From: Prochlorococcus sp. AG-402-O21
GTDB lineage: Bacteria; Cyanobacteriota; Cyanobacteriia; PCC-6307; Cyanobiaceae
Assembly (NCBI GenBank): GCA_003216375.1
Contig: QCIZ01000004.1
Coordinates: forward strand, 58,656 to 122,655
DNA: 64,000 nucleotides
Direction of reading: 5' to 3'
Shown: one piece after another, positions 17,177 to 26,230 of the stretch
How the letters are laid out: each line of letters starts with the position of its first letter
Numbering within the stretch: position 1 is the first letter of the stretch
Position numbers and translations under genes: made by a program
Notes under the pieces: model-generated
Told to the model about the DNA's origin: nothing
The model's database searches: none
What the model saw: the letters and a program-made list of their open reading frames with translations, nothing else

Positions 17177-18967
17177 TTATAGTTTTTCAGTATTAAATTC
17201 TTCAGAAAGTTTTTTGAGAACCGAGTTTGCATCTATTGACTCTGTGGTTTTTGTCTTTCTATTATGTAATTCAACCAGTCCGGAGCTGGCTTCTCTTCCA
17301 GCAACAATTCTCCATGGGATGCCAATAAGGTCCGCGTCTTTAAACTTTATTCCAGCTCTCTCATCCCTATCATCAAGTAGAGCATCAACTCGATTTTCTA
17401 ATAATTTTTGATAGATATCTTCAGCTAAATATTTTTGTTCAGTATCTTTTATATTGGCAATAATAATTATTACTTCAAATGGGGCTATTGATGCTGGCCA
17501 AATAATACCTGAGTCATCGTGATTTTGTTCTACTGCTGCTTGAGCTAATCTGGAAATACCAATTCCATAGCAACCCATCCAAAAGTGGTCTTCTATACCT
17601 TTATCATTTGTAAAAGTAGCATTTAATGACTTTGAATACTTTTTGCCTAATTGAAATATATGACCTATTTCTATGCCTCTGCACTCTTCAAGTTTTTGTG
17701 TTTTATCGTGTATGCACCTGTCTCCAGGCTTGGCTTTCCTAATGTCACATATCAGTTGCTGAGTATTAATTAAACTCCAGTTATAAAATATTTTATGTTC
17801 ATCCTTGATATTGTTTCCACATATAAAACTTTTAATATCTTTTACAGAATTATCAGCAATTCTTATGAATTTCTTTTCCCATTCTTTTGTTTTTGATAAT
17901 AAATGATCGCTAAGATCAGGACCTATAAAGCCAAATGGAAAATTAGTAATATCTTGCTTTAGAATATCTTCATTAGAAATTATTCTAATATCTAGTACAT
18001 TTAGTTTTAATTTATGAGATATTTCATTTGAAAGTTTAACATCATTTATTTCTTGGTCCCCCCTAATACTTACTAGTACTGGGTATTTTTTATTATCATC
18101 ACATATTGCTAGATAAGCTAATACTTTGACGATTTGACTTGGGTGGAAGTTGTTGTGGTTACATAAGTCCTCTATGCTTTTTTGATTAGGGGTTTCTATT
18201 ATCGAAGGTTGATTAAGTTCTAATGATTCTCCTTCTTCGATAATGGAAACAGCTTTTTCTTGATTGGCCCCATACTTACCATCAGAACTTATTAAAATTA
18301 AGTCTTCTCCTGATTCTGCTGTAACCATAAATTCTTGAGATGCTGCACCTCCAATGGCTCCACTATCAGCGTCGACACAAACAAAATCTAGCCCACATTT
18401 TGTAAATATGTTTTGATAGGCATTTCTCATCTCTGAATAAGTTGCTTGAAGATCTTTCTCATTCGAATGAAATGAATAAGCATCCTTCATTATGAATTCT
18501 CTACTTCTCATTAATCCAAATCTTGGCCTTATTTCATCTCTAAACTTTGTTTGAATTTGGAATATATTTATTGGTAATTGTTTGTAAGAGTGAATTGTTT
18601 GAGCAATTATTTGAGTGATTACCTCTTCATGAGTTGGACCGAGTCCTAATTCTTTACCCTGTCTATCTTTTAGGCTGAACATAATACCTTCTCCTTTTGT
18701 ATATGATTTCCACCGCCCGCTTTTTTCCCATATTTCTGAAGGTTGCAGTTGAGGGAGAAGAGTTTGAAGGCAACCTTTCTTTGATAACTCCTCTTCAACA
18801 ATTAAGGTTATTTTTTTTAGAACCTTCCAAAGCAATGGCATGTAAGCATAAATACCTCCTGTGAGGCGTTTAATAAAACCTCCTCTCACCAATAACTTAT
18901 GTGAAATTATATCTGCTTCAGCAGGCACGTCTCTGAGAGTGATCAGCATTAGGCGGGAGACACGCAT
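17177..18967 (-). CDS. proS: Prolyl-tRNA synthetase (bacterial type with editing domain)
   Basis: Charges tRNA-Pro. The 596-residue protein has the class II motif 2 region FRDEIRPRFGLMRSREFIMKD, the long inserted editing (INS) domain between motifs 2 and 3 (roughly 225-405), motif 3 GCYGIGISRLAQAAVEQNHD, and the C-terminal anticodon-binding domain with DDRDERAGIKFKDADLIGIP. Bacterial-type architecture is complete. It is the first gene of a minus-strand pair with psb27; the 174-base spacer upstream (18968-19141) is AT-rich and I see no feature in it. Confidence 0.96.
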   Translation of the reverse strand: MRVSRLMLITLRDVPAEADIISHKLLVRGGFIKRLTGGIYAYMPLLWKVLKKITLIVEEELSKKGCLQTLLPQLQPSEIWEKSGRWKSYTKGEGIMFSLKDRQGKELGLGPTHEEVITQIIAQTIHSYKQLPINIFQIQTKFRDEIRPRFGLMRSREFIMKDAYSFHSNEKDLQATYSEMRNAYQNIFTKCGLDFVCVDADSGAIGGAASQEFMVTAESGEDLILISSDGKYGANQEKAVSIIEEGESLELNQPSIIETPNQKSIEDLCNHNNFHPSQIVKVLAYLAICDDNKKYPVLVSIRGDQEINDVKLSNEISHKLKLNVLDIRIISNEDILKQDITNFPFGFIGPDLSDHLLSKTKEWEKKFIRIADNSVKDIKSFICGNNIKDEHKIFYNWSLINTQQLICDIRKAKPGDRCIHDKTQKLEECRGIEIGHIFQLGKKYSKSLNATFTNDKGIEDHFWMGCYGIGISRLAQAAVEQNHDDSGIIWPASIAPFEVIIIIANIKDTEQKYLAEDIYQKLLENRVDALLDDRDERAGIKFKDADLIGIPWRIVAGREASSGLVELHNRKTKTTESIDANSVLKKLSEEFNTEKL

Positions 18968-19141
18968 GAGCCTAAAATGTAAATCTTTATGAGATTAGTA
19001 CTCTGAGTGTTGGCCGTAAGAATATCCATATTGATTGTGCGGGAATCATGTTGTTTTTTTAAAGTGTTCAATTGTACGTGGTGTTAATCTGATTAATCTG
19101 CTAACTTCTGTCACATGTTTTTCTAGAAGCTTTCTTTAGCA

Positions 19142-19603
19142 ATGTTTAACGGGTCAGTAAATCCAGGAAAAAATGGAAGAGCAGAAGAGTCTTTAGACCA
19201 AGGAATTAATACAGCTTCTAATAAAAGTGATTCATTATTGACTATCGACGAAGTTCAGAAAACATTGAATAGATCTAGAGCCTCTGTATATAGATATACA
19301 AATACTGAAACTAGGAATCTCAACCCTCCATTCAATCCTAGAAAACTAAACACTGAATTTAGAAGTGATCAAAAAGACCAATTACTTTTTCATCCCAATG
19401 AAGTTGCAAGATTTGCAAAAGATATACTCAGAATTAAGGAAGTAACTGTAGAGATACTTAATTCGCCATCTTCCGAAACTCAGAAGATTTTAAGTGCAAT
19501 ACTTGATGAATTGATAATCATAAGAAATAAACTTGATGAACAATCTGATAAGGATCAATCTATTCCTAATCATTTACAAGATACTGATAGAGAGGCTGCT
19601 TAG
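19142..19603 (+). CDS. Small protein with predicted helix-turn-helix, MerR/excisionase-like
   Basis: Unrecognised 153-residue protein. The segment LTIDEVQKTLNRSRASVYRY (about 38-57) has the pattern of a winged helix-turn-helix as found in MerR or excisionase-type DNA-binding domains. A charged central region (FHPNEVARFAKDILRI) and a helical C-terminal part with coiled-coil character follow. The N-terminal 35 residues look disordered. It stands alone in front of a small membrane protein and ppa. A DNA-binding role is inferred from the HTH pattern only. Confidence 0.65.
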   Translation: MFNGSVNPGKNGRAEESLDQGINTASNKSDSLLTIDEVQKTLNRSRASVYRYTNTETRNLNPPFNPRKLNTEFRSDQKDQLLFHPNEVARFAKDILRIKEVTVEILNSPSSETQKILSAILDELIIIRNKLDEQSDKDQSIPNHLQDTDREAA

Positions 19604-19696
19604 TTATTCATAAATGTGAGATAATATCTATATTATATTATTTTTTTAATTGATTTTTACAAATTTTACTAAAGGTTTATCTATTCCAAGCTCTAA

Positions 19697-19945
19697 ATGG
19701 ATTTAGAACCACATTTAATTAAGAAGCAATCTTCTAAGTTTGAAACTGCTTTGCTTGATAAAGAAAAAAATCAAGTCTCTTCTGATGATGAAGATCCTTA
19801 CAGTTTTAATAGAACCTCAACTTCATTAATTGGTTTAGCAATAGTATTTGTAATGCTTGGTGTGCCATTATTAGCTGTCATTACTGAAAGCCCAGAAACA
19901 ACAAAAAGCTTATCGTCTTCAATAAATCAAAATGGACCTGAGTGA
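19697..19945 (+). CDS. Small single-pass membrane protein, 82 aa
   Basis: Unrecognised short protein. A charged cytoplasmic N-terminus rich in Asp/Ser precedes one membrane helix (TSLIGLAIVFVMLGVPLLAV, about 42-61) and a short Ser/Thr-rich tail. Its last 14 bases overlap the start of ppa in another frame, which suggests translational coupling to the pyrophosphatase. The function is unknown; similar small proteins beside ppa are, to my memory, common in marine picocyanobacteria. Confidence 0.7.
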   Translation: MDLEPHLIKKQSSKFETALLDKEKNQVSSDDEDPYSFNRTSTSLIGLAIVFVMLGVPLLAVITESPETTKSLSSSINQNGPE

Positions 19946-20459
19946 TCTTCCTCCTTCACCATCTCCTGGATTAGTAAACCTAGTTGTTGAGATTCCTGCT
20001 GGCAGTAGAAATAAATACGAATATTTCAGCTCTGCAGGAATTATGGCTCTTGATAGGGTTTTGCATTCTTCAGTGAGATATCCATTTGATTATGGATTTA
20101 TTCCAAATACTCTTGCTGAGGATGGGGCGCCGCTTGATGCAATGGTTGTTATGGAAGAACCTACTTTTGCAGGTTGCTTGATTCAGGCAAGACCTATAGG
20201 TGTTCTTGATATGCATGATTCAGGGGCTTACGATGGCAAACTTCTATGTGTACCTACTGCAGATCCAAGACAAAGAGAAATTAATACTATTAAGCAAATA
20301 GCACAGAACCAATTAGAGGATGTGGCTGAGTTTTTTAGAACCTACAAAAGCTTGGAAGGGAGGGTAATCGTGATAGACGGATGGAGAGACTATGAAGCTG
20401 TTGATGAATTATTAAAAAGCTGCATCGAGGCATATCATTCTGATATGAAACAAAAATAA
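19932..20459 (+). CDS. ppa: Inorganic pyrophosphatase, family I, with altered catalytic signature
   Basis: Cyanobacterial-type soluble pyrophosphatase, 175 aa. The fold is complete: NLVVEIPAGSRNKYE (16-30), LDRVLHSS, YPFDYGFIPNT (50-60), MHDSGAYDGK and FRTYKSLEG. The signature, normally D-x-D-P-L-D, reads DGAPLD (64-69): the middle Asp, equivalent to E. coli Asp67 that activates the nucleophilic water, is Ala. Activity should therefore be greatly reduced. A second pyrophosphatase at 4.2 kb keeps all residues. Start overlaps the preceding membrane-protein gene by 14 bases. Confidence 0.92.
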   Translation: MDLSDLPPSPSPGLVNLVVEIPAGSRNKYEYFSSAGIMALDRVLHSSVRYPFDYGFIPNTLAEDGAPLDAMVVMEEPTFAGCLIQARPIGVLDMHDSGAYDGKLLCVPTADPRQREINTIKQIAQNQLEDVAEFFRTYKSLEGRVIVIDGWRDYEAVDELLKSCIEAYHSDMKQK

Positions 20460-20512
20460 CTAATTTAAGCTTACTTTTTTGGATAAAATAAATGTTTCTA
20501 TGCTTTTAAAAC

Positions 20513-20860
20513 TTGAAATTATTTAGTTACTCTTCATGTTCAACATGTCGCAGAGCGATTAAGTGGCTTAAAAATAATGATATTGCCTTTGAATTAATTG
20601 ATCTTTTAAAATCCCCCCCGTCTAAGGAAATGCTTATTTCAGCTAGTGAGTTGTATGGGGATAGAAAATATCTTTTAAACACAAGTGGGGTTATGTATCG
20701 TTCTATAGGTTCAGATGTTATCAAGAAAATGACTGATAAAGAATTGTTTGAGCAACTTTGTATGGAACCTAGATTGATAAAGAGACCTTTTTTGTATAAG
20801 TCTAGTAAATGCTTTTTAGTTGGATTTAAAGAAGAAAAGTGGGCTGAAAAATTACTTTGA
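20513..20860 (+). CDS. ArsC/Spx-family thioredoxin-fold protein
   Basis: A 115-residue protein of the arsenate reductase-like ArsC/Spx/YffB fold. The redox motif CSTC follows the N-terminal strand (LFSYSSCSTCRRAIKWL), and RPFLY near residue 91 is the cis-proline and substrate-loop region. The start is TTG at 20513, since no in-frame ATG precedes the first beta strand. Whether it reduces arsenate with glutathione or is a Spx/MgsR-like regulator cannot be told; the RLIKRP motif fits both. It lies 53 bases after ppa and before lepB, all on the plus strand. Confidence 0.8.
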   Translation: MKLFSYSSCSTCRRAIKWLKNNDIAFELIDLLKSPPSKEMLISASELYGDRKYLLNTSGVMYRSIGSDVIKKMTDKELFEQLCMEPRLIKRPFLYKSSKCFLVGFKEEKWAEKLL

Positions 20861-20942
20861 AATTCACATGAGGGCTGACATTGACTTAAAATAAGTAGTC
20901 TTTACAAATAAAGTAAACTATACATTTATTGTTGAGAAACAA

Positions 20943-21635
20943 GTGCAGAAAAACCATTCAGACTCGAGTAAAGAAACAAAAAATAGTTGGTGGTACTCTT
21001 TCTTTGACACGTGGGGACCTCTTTCTTTAACTATTCTTTTATATGTAGGTATTCGTCACTTTATAGCAGAAGCTAGATATATACCCTCGGGCTCGATGCT
21101 GCCAGGGTTGAAAGTAAATGATCGACTCATTGTTGAAAAACTTTCTTTCCGTAAACGGTCTCCTTTTCGTGGAGAAATTGTAGTTTTCAACTCGCCATAT
21201 TCCTTTGATGAAAAATTGATAGCTGATAGAAAAAAACAACTTCCTTCTAAATTTAAATGCTCATTAATAACTTTTCCATTGATTTCTTGGATACCTACTT
21301 TATCAGACCGTGCTTGTGATGCTTATATCAAAAGAGTAGTAGCCGTAGGAGGAGATCATCTTTTGATTAATGGTAAGGGAGAGATTGTTTTGAATGGTAG
21401 ATCAATTAACGAACCATATATCGATTATTTTTGTCCAGATAAACCTAAATTTAGTCTATGTCGTCCTTTGACTACAACTGTTCCAAAAGGACAGGTGTTC
21501 GTTTTGGGCGATAATCGAGCTAATAGTTGGGATAGTCGTTTTTGGCCAGCAGGTGGGTTCTTGCCCCAAAAAGAAATAATTGGCAAAGCAACCTGGCGTT
21601 TTTGGCCTTTTAGTCGTTTTGGTAAACTTGATTAA
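20943..21635 (+). CDS. lepB: Signal peptidase I
   Basis: Membrane-bound serine protease that removes signal peptides. The 230-residue protein has one N-terminal membrane helix (LSLTILLYVGIRHFIA), the catalytic Ser in YIPSGSMLPGL, the catalytic Lys in YIKRVVAVGGD, and the box E motif VLGDNRANSWDSR. The start is GTG at 20943. The catalytic site lies on the periplasmic or lumenal side. Its 3' end overlaps that of the dihydroorotase-like gene on the other strand by 26 bases. Confidence 0.94.
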   Translation: MQKNHSDSSKETKNSWWYSFFDTWGPLSLTILLYVGIRHFIAEARYIPSGSMLPGLKVNDRLIVEKLSFRKRSPFRGEIVVFNSPYSFDEKLIADRKKQLPSKFKCSLITFPLISWIPTLSDRACDAYIKRVVAVGGDHLLINGKGEIVLNGRSINEPYIDYFCPDKPKFSLCRPLTTTVPKGQVFVLGDNRANSWDSRFWPAGGFLPQKEIIGKATWRFWPFSRFGKLD

Positions 21636-22884
21636 TAAGCCCACAATCTATAACTTTACCAAATATTTTTTTGTCTTTGAGCGGTTGATTAGTTGCTGTA
21701 GTTAAATGTTTTTCGTGATTAGATTGGTACCATTCTTTGTCGGGATCAAATAATAACCAACGGTTACTATTTAAACTTAATTTTTCCTCGGCTTGGTTCA
21801 AGAATTTAGATGGACCAAAACTAATTTTTTCCCATAATTTCTCCACTTTCCACCCTGACTTCCTTACTAGTTGATCCCAGAGCAAAGGTAGAACGATATT
21901 GTAACAACTGATCCCCTTTTTCCTTTTATTTGCAGGTAGCTTGGTCTCTAAGTCATCTGTGGGAGTGGAGTGAACAGATATTGCTGCTAAAACATTATTC
22001 TCTAAACCTTCTATGAGTGAGACTCTATCTATGGGAGATCCTAATGAAGGCGTTACGCTCCATCCAATATCAAAAGGAGAAAGATTTGAGTTGTCATTGA
22101 CTAAATGCCACCAAAAGATAGTTGCCATTGGCTTAGAGGACGCGTTTTTAAGTATTGAAACGCCCTCAGCTGTTGAAATATTCATTAATCTTAGTGCAAT
22201 CTCAGGGTATTGCTTATGAAGCTCAAGCAATTGGATCAGAGGGATGATTTCGCTTTCAATAGGATCAAGAGGCCAGCCTGCTCTAAGAGTCTCTACACTT
22301 TGCCTGGACATTCCTCCTGCTTGTAGTGATTTATCTCTTGGTGCAATTAGTACAGGGGATTTTTTCATTTCTCCAAGGGCAAAACCTTGCTTAAGAAGCT
22401 CTATAGGAGGCATGAAATCGTCATCACTTAAGCCAACGGCTCCACTTTTTAGTAGATCAGCATGCTTGGAAAGATTAATTCCCTTACCGCTCAGGCTAAA
22501 ACCTCCCCATAAGTGTATTAAAACCTCACTTTTTATAGCCTTTAAAGAAATAATTGACTCTATTTGATCTTTCCATAAATCACCTCTAGGCAGGATACCT
22601 AATTGTCCATATCCAGAAAATGTTGCTTTTTCTAGAAGTGTATAGATAGTCTCTTCTTTACCATTGAAGGGAGATTCCAAAAATGAATGAGGATCAACAA
22701 GACAAGGGGCTAAAAGCATGTTTTTAGCTTTTTGAGGCTTGATTCCTAAAAGTTCTGCATTTTCAAGAGCCTTTCTACCAAATGCTTTTATTACACCATC
22801 TTTGATTAGAACATGTTCTCTCTTTAAAGATGATCCAGCCTTTTCAAGGACCTGAATATTTTCAAAGAAATAACTACTGGTCAT
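21610..22884 (-). CDS. Dihydroorotase-like amidohydrolase lacking metal ligands (probably non-catalytic)
   Basis: Cyclic amidohydrolase-fold protein of 424 aa whose general layout follows PyrC. The motif where DxHxR carries two zinc histidines reads DPHSFLE (64-70), so the second His is Phe; the His of the HxST motif is Asn in MNISTAEG; and the catalytic Asp-His motif DHAPH is replaced by VHSTP (304-308). The binuclear zinc site cannot form normally. By analogy with inactive PyrC' subunits that partner aspartate transcarbamoylase, a structural role in pyrimidine synthesis is possible. Genome annotations often still call such proteins dihydroorotase. Confidence 0.75.
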   Translation of the reverse strand: MTSSYFFENIQVLEKAGSSLKREHVLIKDGVIKAFGRKALENAELLGIKPQKAKNMLLAPCLVDPHSFLESPFNGKEETIYTLLEKATFSGYGQLGILPRGDLWKDQIESIISLKAIKSEVLIHLWGGFSLSGKGINLSKHADLLKSGAVGLSDDDFMPPIELLKQGFALGEMKKSPVLIAPRDKSLQAGGMSRQSVETLRAGWPLDPIESEIIPLIQLLELHKQYPEIALRLMNISTAEGVSILKNASSKPMATIFWWHLVNDNSNLSPFDIGWSVTPSLGSPIDRVSLIEGLENNVLAAISVHSTPTDDLETKLPANKRKKGISCYNIVLPLLWDQLVRKSGWKVEKLWEKISFGPSKFLNQAEEKLSLNSNRWLLFDPDKEWYQSNHEKHLTTATNQPLKDKKIFGKVIDCGLINQVYQND

Positions 22885-22888
22885 TAAA

Positions 22889-24217
22889 TTAAAGTGCTCC
22901 GGCAGCGGTTGAGTCGATAATCCCTCCCAAGTGTGAAGTGATATTTAGACAGGTGATTTGATCTGGTTGGCCTTCTTCCTCTGAGAGATCAATAATTGTA
23001 ATGCCACCATTACCTTGCTTTATCATCCAAATTTTTGATGGCGTTAACCCTAAAAGATGACAAAGAATAGTTTTGTTAACTGCATCATGAGCGACAACCA
23101 ATGCGGTTTCCTCATTTTTTAGATCTTTGCATATCTCATTCCAGCCGGTAATGGATCTCGTAGACACTTCTGTTATGTTTTCTCCCTTTGGCATTTGAAC
23201 TTTTTCAGGAGAGATCTTCCATGTTTTAAGAAGATCTGGCCAGTCTGACTTGATCTCAGATTCCAATTTACCTTCCCATTCACCGTGACCGATTTCTATG
23301 AGGTTATCTTTTAGAGAAATTTCGATACCCGGGTGTTCGTTTAGAATTATTTGAGCTGTTTCTTTTGGCCTTGAAAGAGAACTACTAAAAGCTTTTTGTA
23401 TAATATTATTTTTTAAAAATTCACTTGCGGCCTTGGCTTGGGATTCACCATTCTTATTTAAGGGGATATCAATTTGTCCTTGGAATCTTCCCTGTTTATT
23501 CCAATCTGTTTCACCATGCCTGACTAAAATAATTCTTTTTTTACTATTTTTTTTAGGGATACTAGGGTGTAAATGAGCGATATTATTGAGACATTCAATT
23601 TGTACTTGTCTATCTTCCCAATTTTTAAAAGCAATATTACAAATTGAGATTGAGGTATTGTCTAACTTCAACCTTCTAAATCCTTTTGATGGTTCATTAA
23701 TTAATTTCAGTATCAAGCATCTAAGAATTGCATTATGGGCAACTATCAAAATAGTTTTATTAGAGCCTGAATGTGCATTAAATAAGTTTTTTAAGAAATT
23801 TTCAGCTTGATATAAGAGTTCTTTAATTGGTTGAAATTTTGTACCATCACCTCTATTAATGGTTAGTTCTTTTGGCTTTTCTTGCCAAATAGCAAGCTCA
23901 TCTGGGAAGTGATTTTTTATTTCATTTTTTGTTAAACCACTCCAAGGCCCAAGGTCAACCTCTAGCAGCTCATCGGTATAAGTTGCTTGAAGGTTACTTT
24001 GATGTTGATCGATAATAATTTTTGTGGTTTCTGAGGCTCTTTGCAAAGGGGAACTATAAATTGCATCTATAGGAATAGAAGAGATTGTCTTTCCAGCAGC
24101 TTCAGCTTGTAATTGTCCTTCTTTGGTTAATATTGAAAGGTCGTTTCTTCCTTGAATACGTCCTTCCTGGTTAAAACTACTTAATCCATGACGGACAAAA
24201 ATTAGACGCAATGTCAT
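22889..24217 (-). CDS. Double-domain histidine phosphatase (phosphoglycerate-mutase superfamily)
   Basis: Tandem fusion of two branch-1 histidine phosphatase domains, 442 aa. The first RHG triad is at residues 9-11 (FVRHGLSSFN) and the second at 233-235 (LVRHGETDWN). Both halves keep the second His in VAHNAILR and VAHDAVNK, and the Arg of GRIQG and GRFQG, so both may be active. Family members dephosphorylate small metabolites such as phosphoserine, phosphoglycerate or sugar phosphates; the substrate is not evident. It lies 4 bases upstream of the dihydroorotase-like gene on the same strand and is probably cotranscribed. Confidence 0.88.
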   Translation of the reverse strand: MTLRLIFVRHGLSSFNQEGRIQGRNDLSILTKEGQLQAEAAGKTISSIPIDAIYSSPLQRASETTKIIIDQHQSNLQATYTDELLEVDLGPWSGLTKNEIKNHFPDELAIWQEKPKELTINRGDGTKFQPIKELLYQAENFLKNLFNAHSGSNKTILIVAHNAILRCLILKLINEPSKGFRRLKLDNTSISICNIAFKNWEDRQVQIECLNNIAHLHPSIPKKNSKKRIILVRHGETDWNKQGRFQGQIDIPLNKNGESQAKAASEFLKNNIIQKAFSSSLSRPKETAQIILNEHPGIEISLKDNLIEIGHGEWEGKLESEIKSDWPDLLKTWKISPEKVQMPKGENITEVSTRSITGWNEICKDLKNEETALVVAHDAVNKTILCHLLGLTPSKIWMIKQGNGGITIIDLSEEEGQPDQITCLNITSHLGGIIDSTAAGAL

Positions 24218-24326
24218 TAAATAAAGTGTCTTCTAGATAATTATGGTATTAGCCATGAGGGCAATCTAATGTTCTTTTAGTAAAGATAGAAGTCTTTCTC
24301 CATGTGAGTCTTAACAAGTTGATTTT

Positions 24327-25673
24327 ATGAGACAAGCCAAAACTGGATGGAAATGGGCTATTGCGCTGTTTTCATTGCTTTTAACTGTTCTGATATGGCG
24401 ACAAGGTTTGCAAGAAAGCTTTGAGCGACCTTCAGTCGCTCCGAAGATTTCATTGATGCAAACTGAGATGGCAGTTTCAGCCTCTTCATCTTTGCCAGAA
24501 ACAATAAAAGATGTATTTTTAGGTTCAGAACCTCAAGAAAAGCTATATCAAGCTCTTAAAAAGATTCCTTTGGATAAACTTGAGGATAGACAGAGACTAT
24601 TATTAGGAGTTCTGGAAGAGTCTGAGGATGAGCAAAAATTAATATTGAAAAAAAATTTTAAGGATAAAAATTTTGAAAAGGTTAGAAGCTATACGTTAGA
24701 TACAAAAAAAGGTAAAGAAATAAATAAATTTCCTGAATTTAATGAAATTAAATTAGATCCTTTGCTCTATCAAATTTCATGCTCCTCTCTGGGGTACCCG
24801 AATGAAAAGTGTATTAATCAAAACTATAATTCACGAATTTCTATAAGACTTTTAACTTCACAATTGCTACCATTTTTTGCTTCCTTTATAGGGATTATAT
24901 TGCTAATTAGGTATGCTTTTATTTTCTTAAGAAATAAAAATACTCAATGGCCAGAGATAATAGCTCCTCCTTTATCACTAATAGATATGACTATACTTGT
25001 CTGTGGAGGATTCGTTGTTATTGGTGAAGTTGTTTTCCCTGCGCTAATAATACCAATAACTGATTTATTATTTAATAATTTATCCTCTCCATTAAAACAG
25101 TCTATAAGAGTATTAATTGGTTACTGTTCAATGACAATAGCTCCTTTATTTATTATTAGATATCAATTAAAGGGTCTAACACTTCCAGAAATTGATGGAG
25201 GATGGTTGCAATGGAAAATCAAACCTATTCAAGAAGGAGTTTTTAAATCTATAAGCGGGTGGTTAATGATTATGCCTTTGGTGCTGCTTATTGGGTGGTT
25301 GATGAATGAGATTATCGGTGACCAGGGTGGAAGTAATCCTTTGTTGGAACTTGTTTTAGGCAGTGATGAATTTTTCCCATTGTTTTTGCTTTTGATTACA
25401 ACTGTTTTTTTGGCGCCTGTTTTTGAAGAGTTAGTTTTTAGAGGTATTCTTCTGCCTGTATTAGTATCCAAAGTTGGCAAAATCTCCGGCGTTTTATTAA
25501 GTGCCTTGATCTTTGCTTTGGCTCATTTAAGTGTAGGAGAATTACCTCCTTTATTTGTTTTAGGAATTGGTCTTGGCTTAATGAGATTGAGCTCAGGAAG
25601 GTTATTCCCTTGTGCTCTTATGCATTCTCTTTGGAATGGCGTCACTTTTCTTAGCTTATTATTAGTAGCTTGA
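24327..25673 (+). CDS. CPBP/CAAX-type intramembrane metalloprotease (ABI family)
   Basis: Polytopic membrane protein of 448 aa. One helix is at the N-terminus, a soluble loop of about 140 residues follows, and then seven or eight membrane segments. The C-terminal domain has the CPBP motifs: glutamate pair and arginine in FEELVFRGILLP, histidine in FALAHLSVGE and a final HSLWNGVTFL. The active site lies in the membrane. In cyanobacteria and plastids related proteins act in stress response or protein turnover. No partner is evident; it stands upstream of the FtsL-like and ftsI genes. Confidence 0.87.
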   Translation: MRQAKTGWKWAIALFSLLLTVLIWRQGLQESFERPSVAPKISLMQTEMAVSASSSLPETIKDVFLGSEPQEKLYQALKKIPLDKLEDRQRLLLGVLEESEDEQKLILKKNFKDKNFEKVRSYTLDTKKGKEINKFPEFNEIKLDPLLYQISCSSLGYPNEKCINQNYNSRISIRLLTSQLLPFFASFIGIILLIRYAFIFLRNKNTQWPEIIAPPLSLIDMTILVCGGFVVIGEVVFPALIIPITDLLFNNLSSPLKQSIRVLIGYCSMTIAPLFIIRYQLKGLTLPEIDGGWLQWKIKPIQEGVFKSISGWLMIMPLVLLIGWLMNEIIGDQGGSNPLLELVLGSDEFFPLFLLLITTVFLAPVFEELVFRGILLPVLVSKVGKISGVLLSALIFALAHLSVGELPPLFVLGIGLGLMRLSSGRLFPCALMHSLWNGVTFLSLLLVA

Positions 25674-25739
25674 TATTAAATAAAAAAAACATCAGTATTC
25701 CATCTCTTGCAGTTACTTGATCAAGGTGTTTGACTTGAA

Positions 25740-26222
25740 TTGCTTTTGAATTTTGATTTGGTTAGTCGCACTCTATATAAACAAAAAGTAGGACAATTTC
25801 AAAAAAAGAAGTTGCCAAAGGTGTTGTTAAACGGTGTTTTTTCATCAAAACAGGTTCAACGAAAATTTCCAATTCAAGCTGCTTTTCATATCGCTTTAGA
25901 TGGCGCATTGATAGGCATACTCACAACAGTGGCGATAGTGTCATCCGTAGCTCTGCATTCTCAATATTTATGGACTAAGTCTTTTACTAAACTTGAATCC
26001 ACTAGAGACTTGAACCGAAGGATATTGGAATCAACTTCAATCATTGAAGGTTACCTATTGAAAAATCAAAAGTTGTCTAGATATTTAGTCCCTACGAAAG
26101 CGGAGGATCTTGTATACGTGGATAGACCAAAACCAGAAGAAACCAAAAAATTATTCGATCAAACATTTAAAAGTAGATTGTTAGAAAGAATATCTTCTTT
26201 TCCAGTTAAGTCAGGTTATTAA
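25740..26222 (+). CDS. Hypothetical membrane protein upstream of ftsI, FtsL-like topology
   Basis: Unrecognised 160-residue protein. A basic cytoplasmic N-terminus (about 1-50) leads to one membrane helix (IALDGALIGILTTVAIVSSVAL, central part 52-73) and then a helical segment with coiled-coil character (about 80-108). The gene ends 8 bases before ftsI. In many bacteria the position before ftsI is taken by ftsL, whose product has just this shape. Start is TTG at 25740; no Met codon occurs inside. The FtsL-like role is inferred from topology and position, not from sequence identity. Confidence 0.7.
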   Translation: MLLNFDLVSRTLYKQKVGQFQKKKLPKVLLNGVFSSKQVQRKFPIQAAFHIALDGALIGILTTVAIVSSVALHSQYLWTKSFTKLESTRDLNRRILESTSIIEGYLLKNQKLSRYLVPTKAEDLVYVDRPKPEETKKLFDQTFKSRLLERISSFPVKSGY

Positions 26223-26230
26223 TAATTTCC

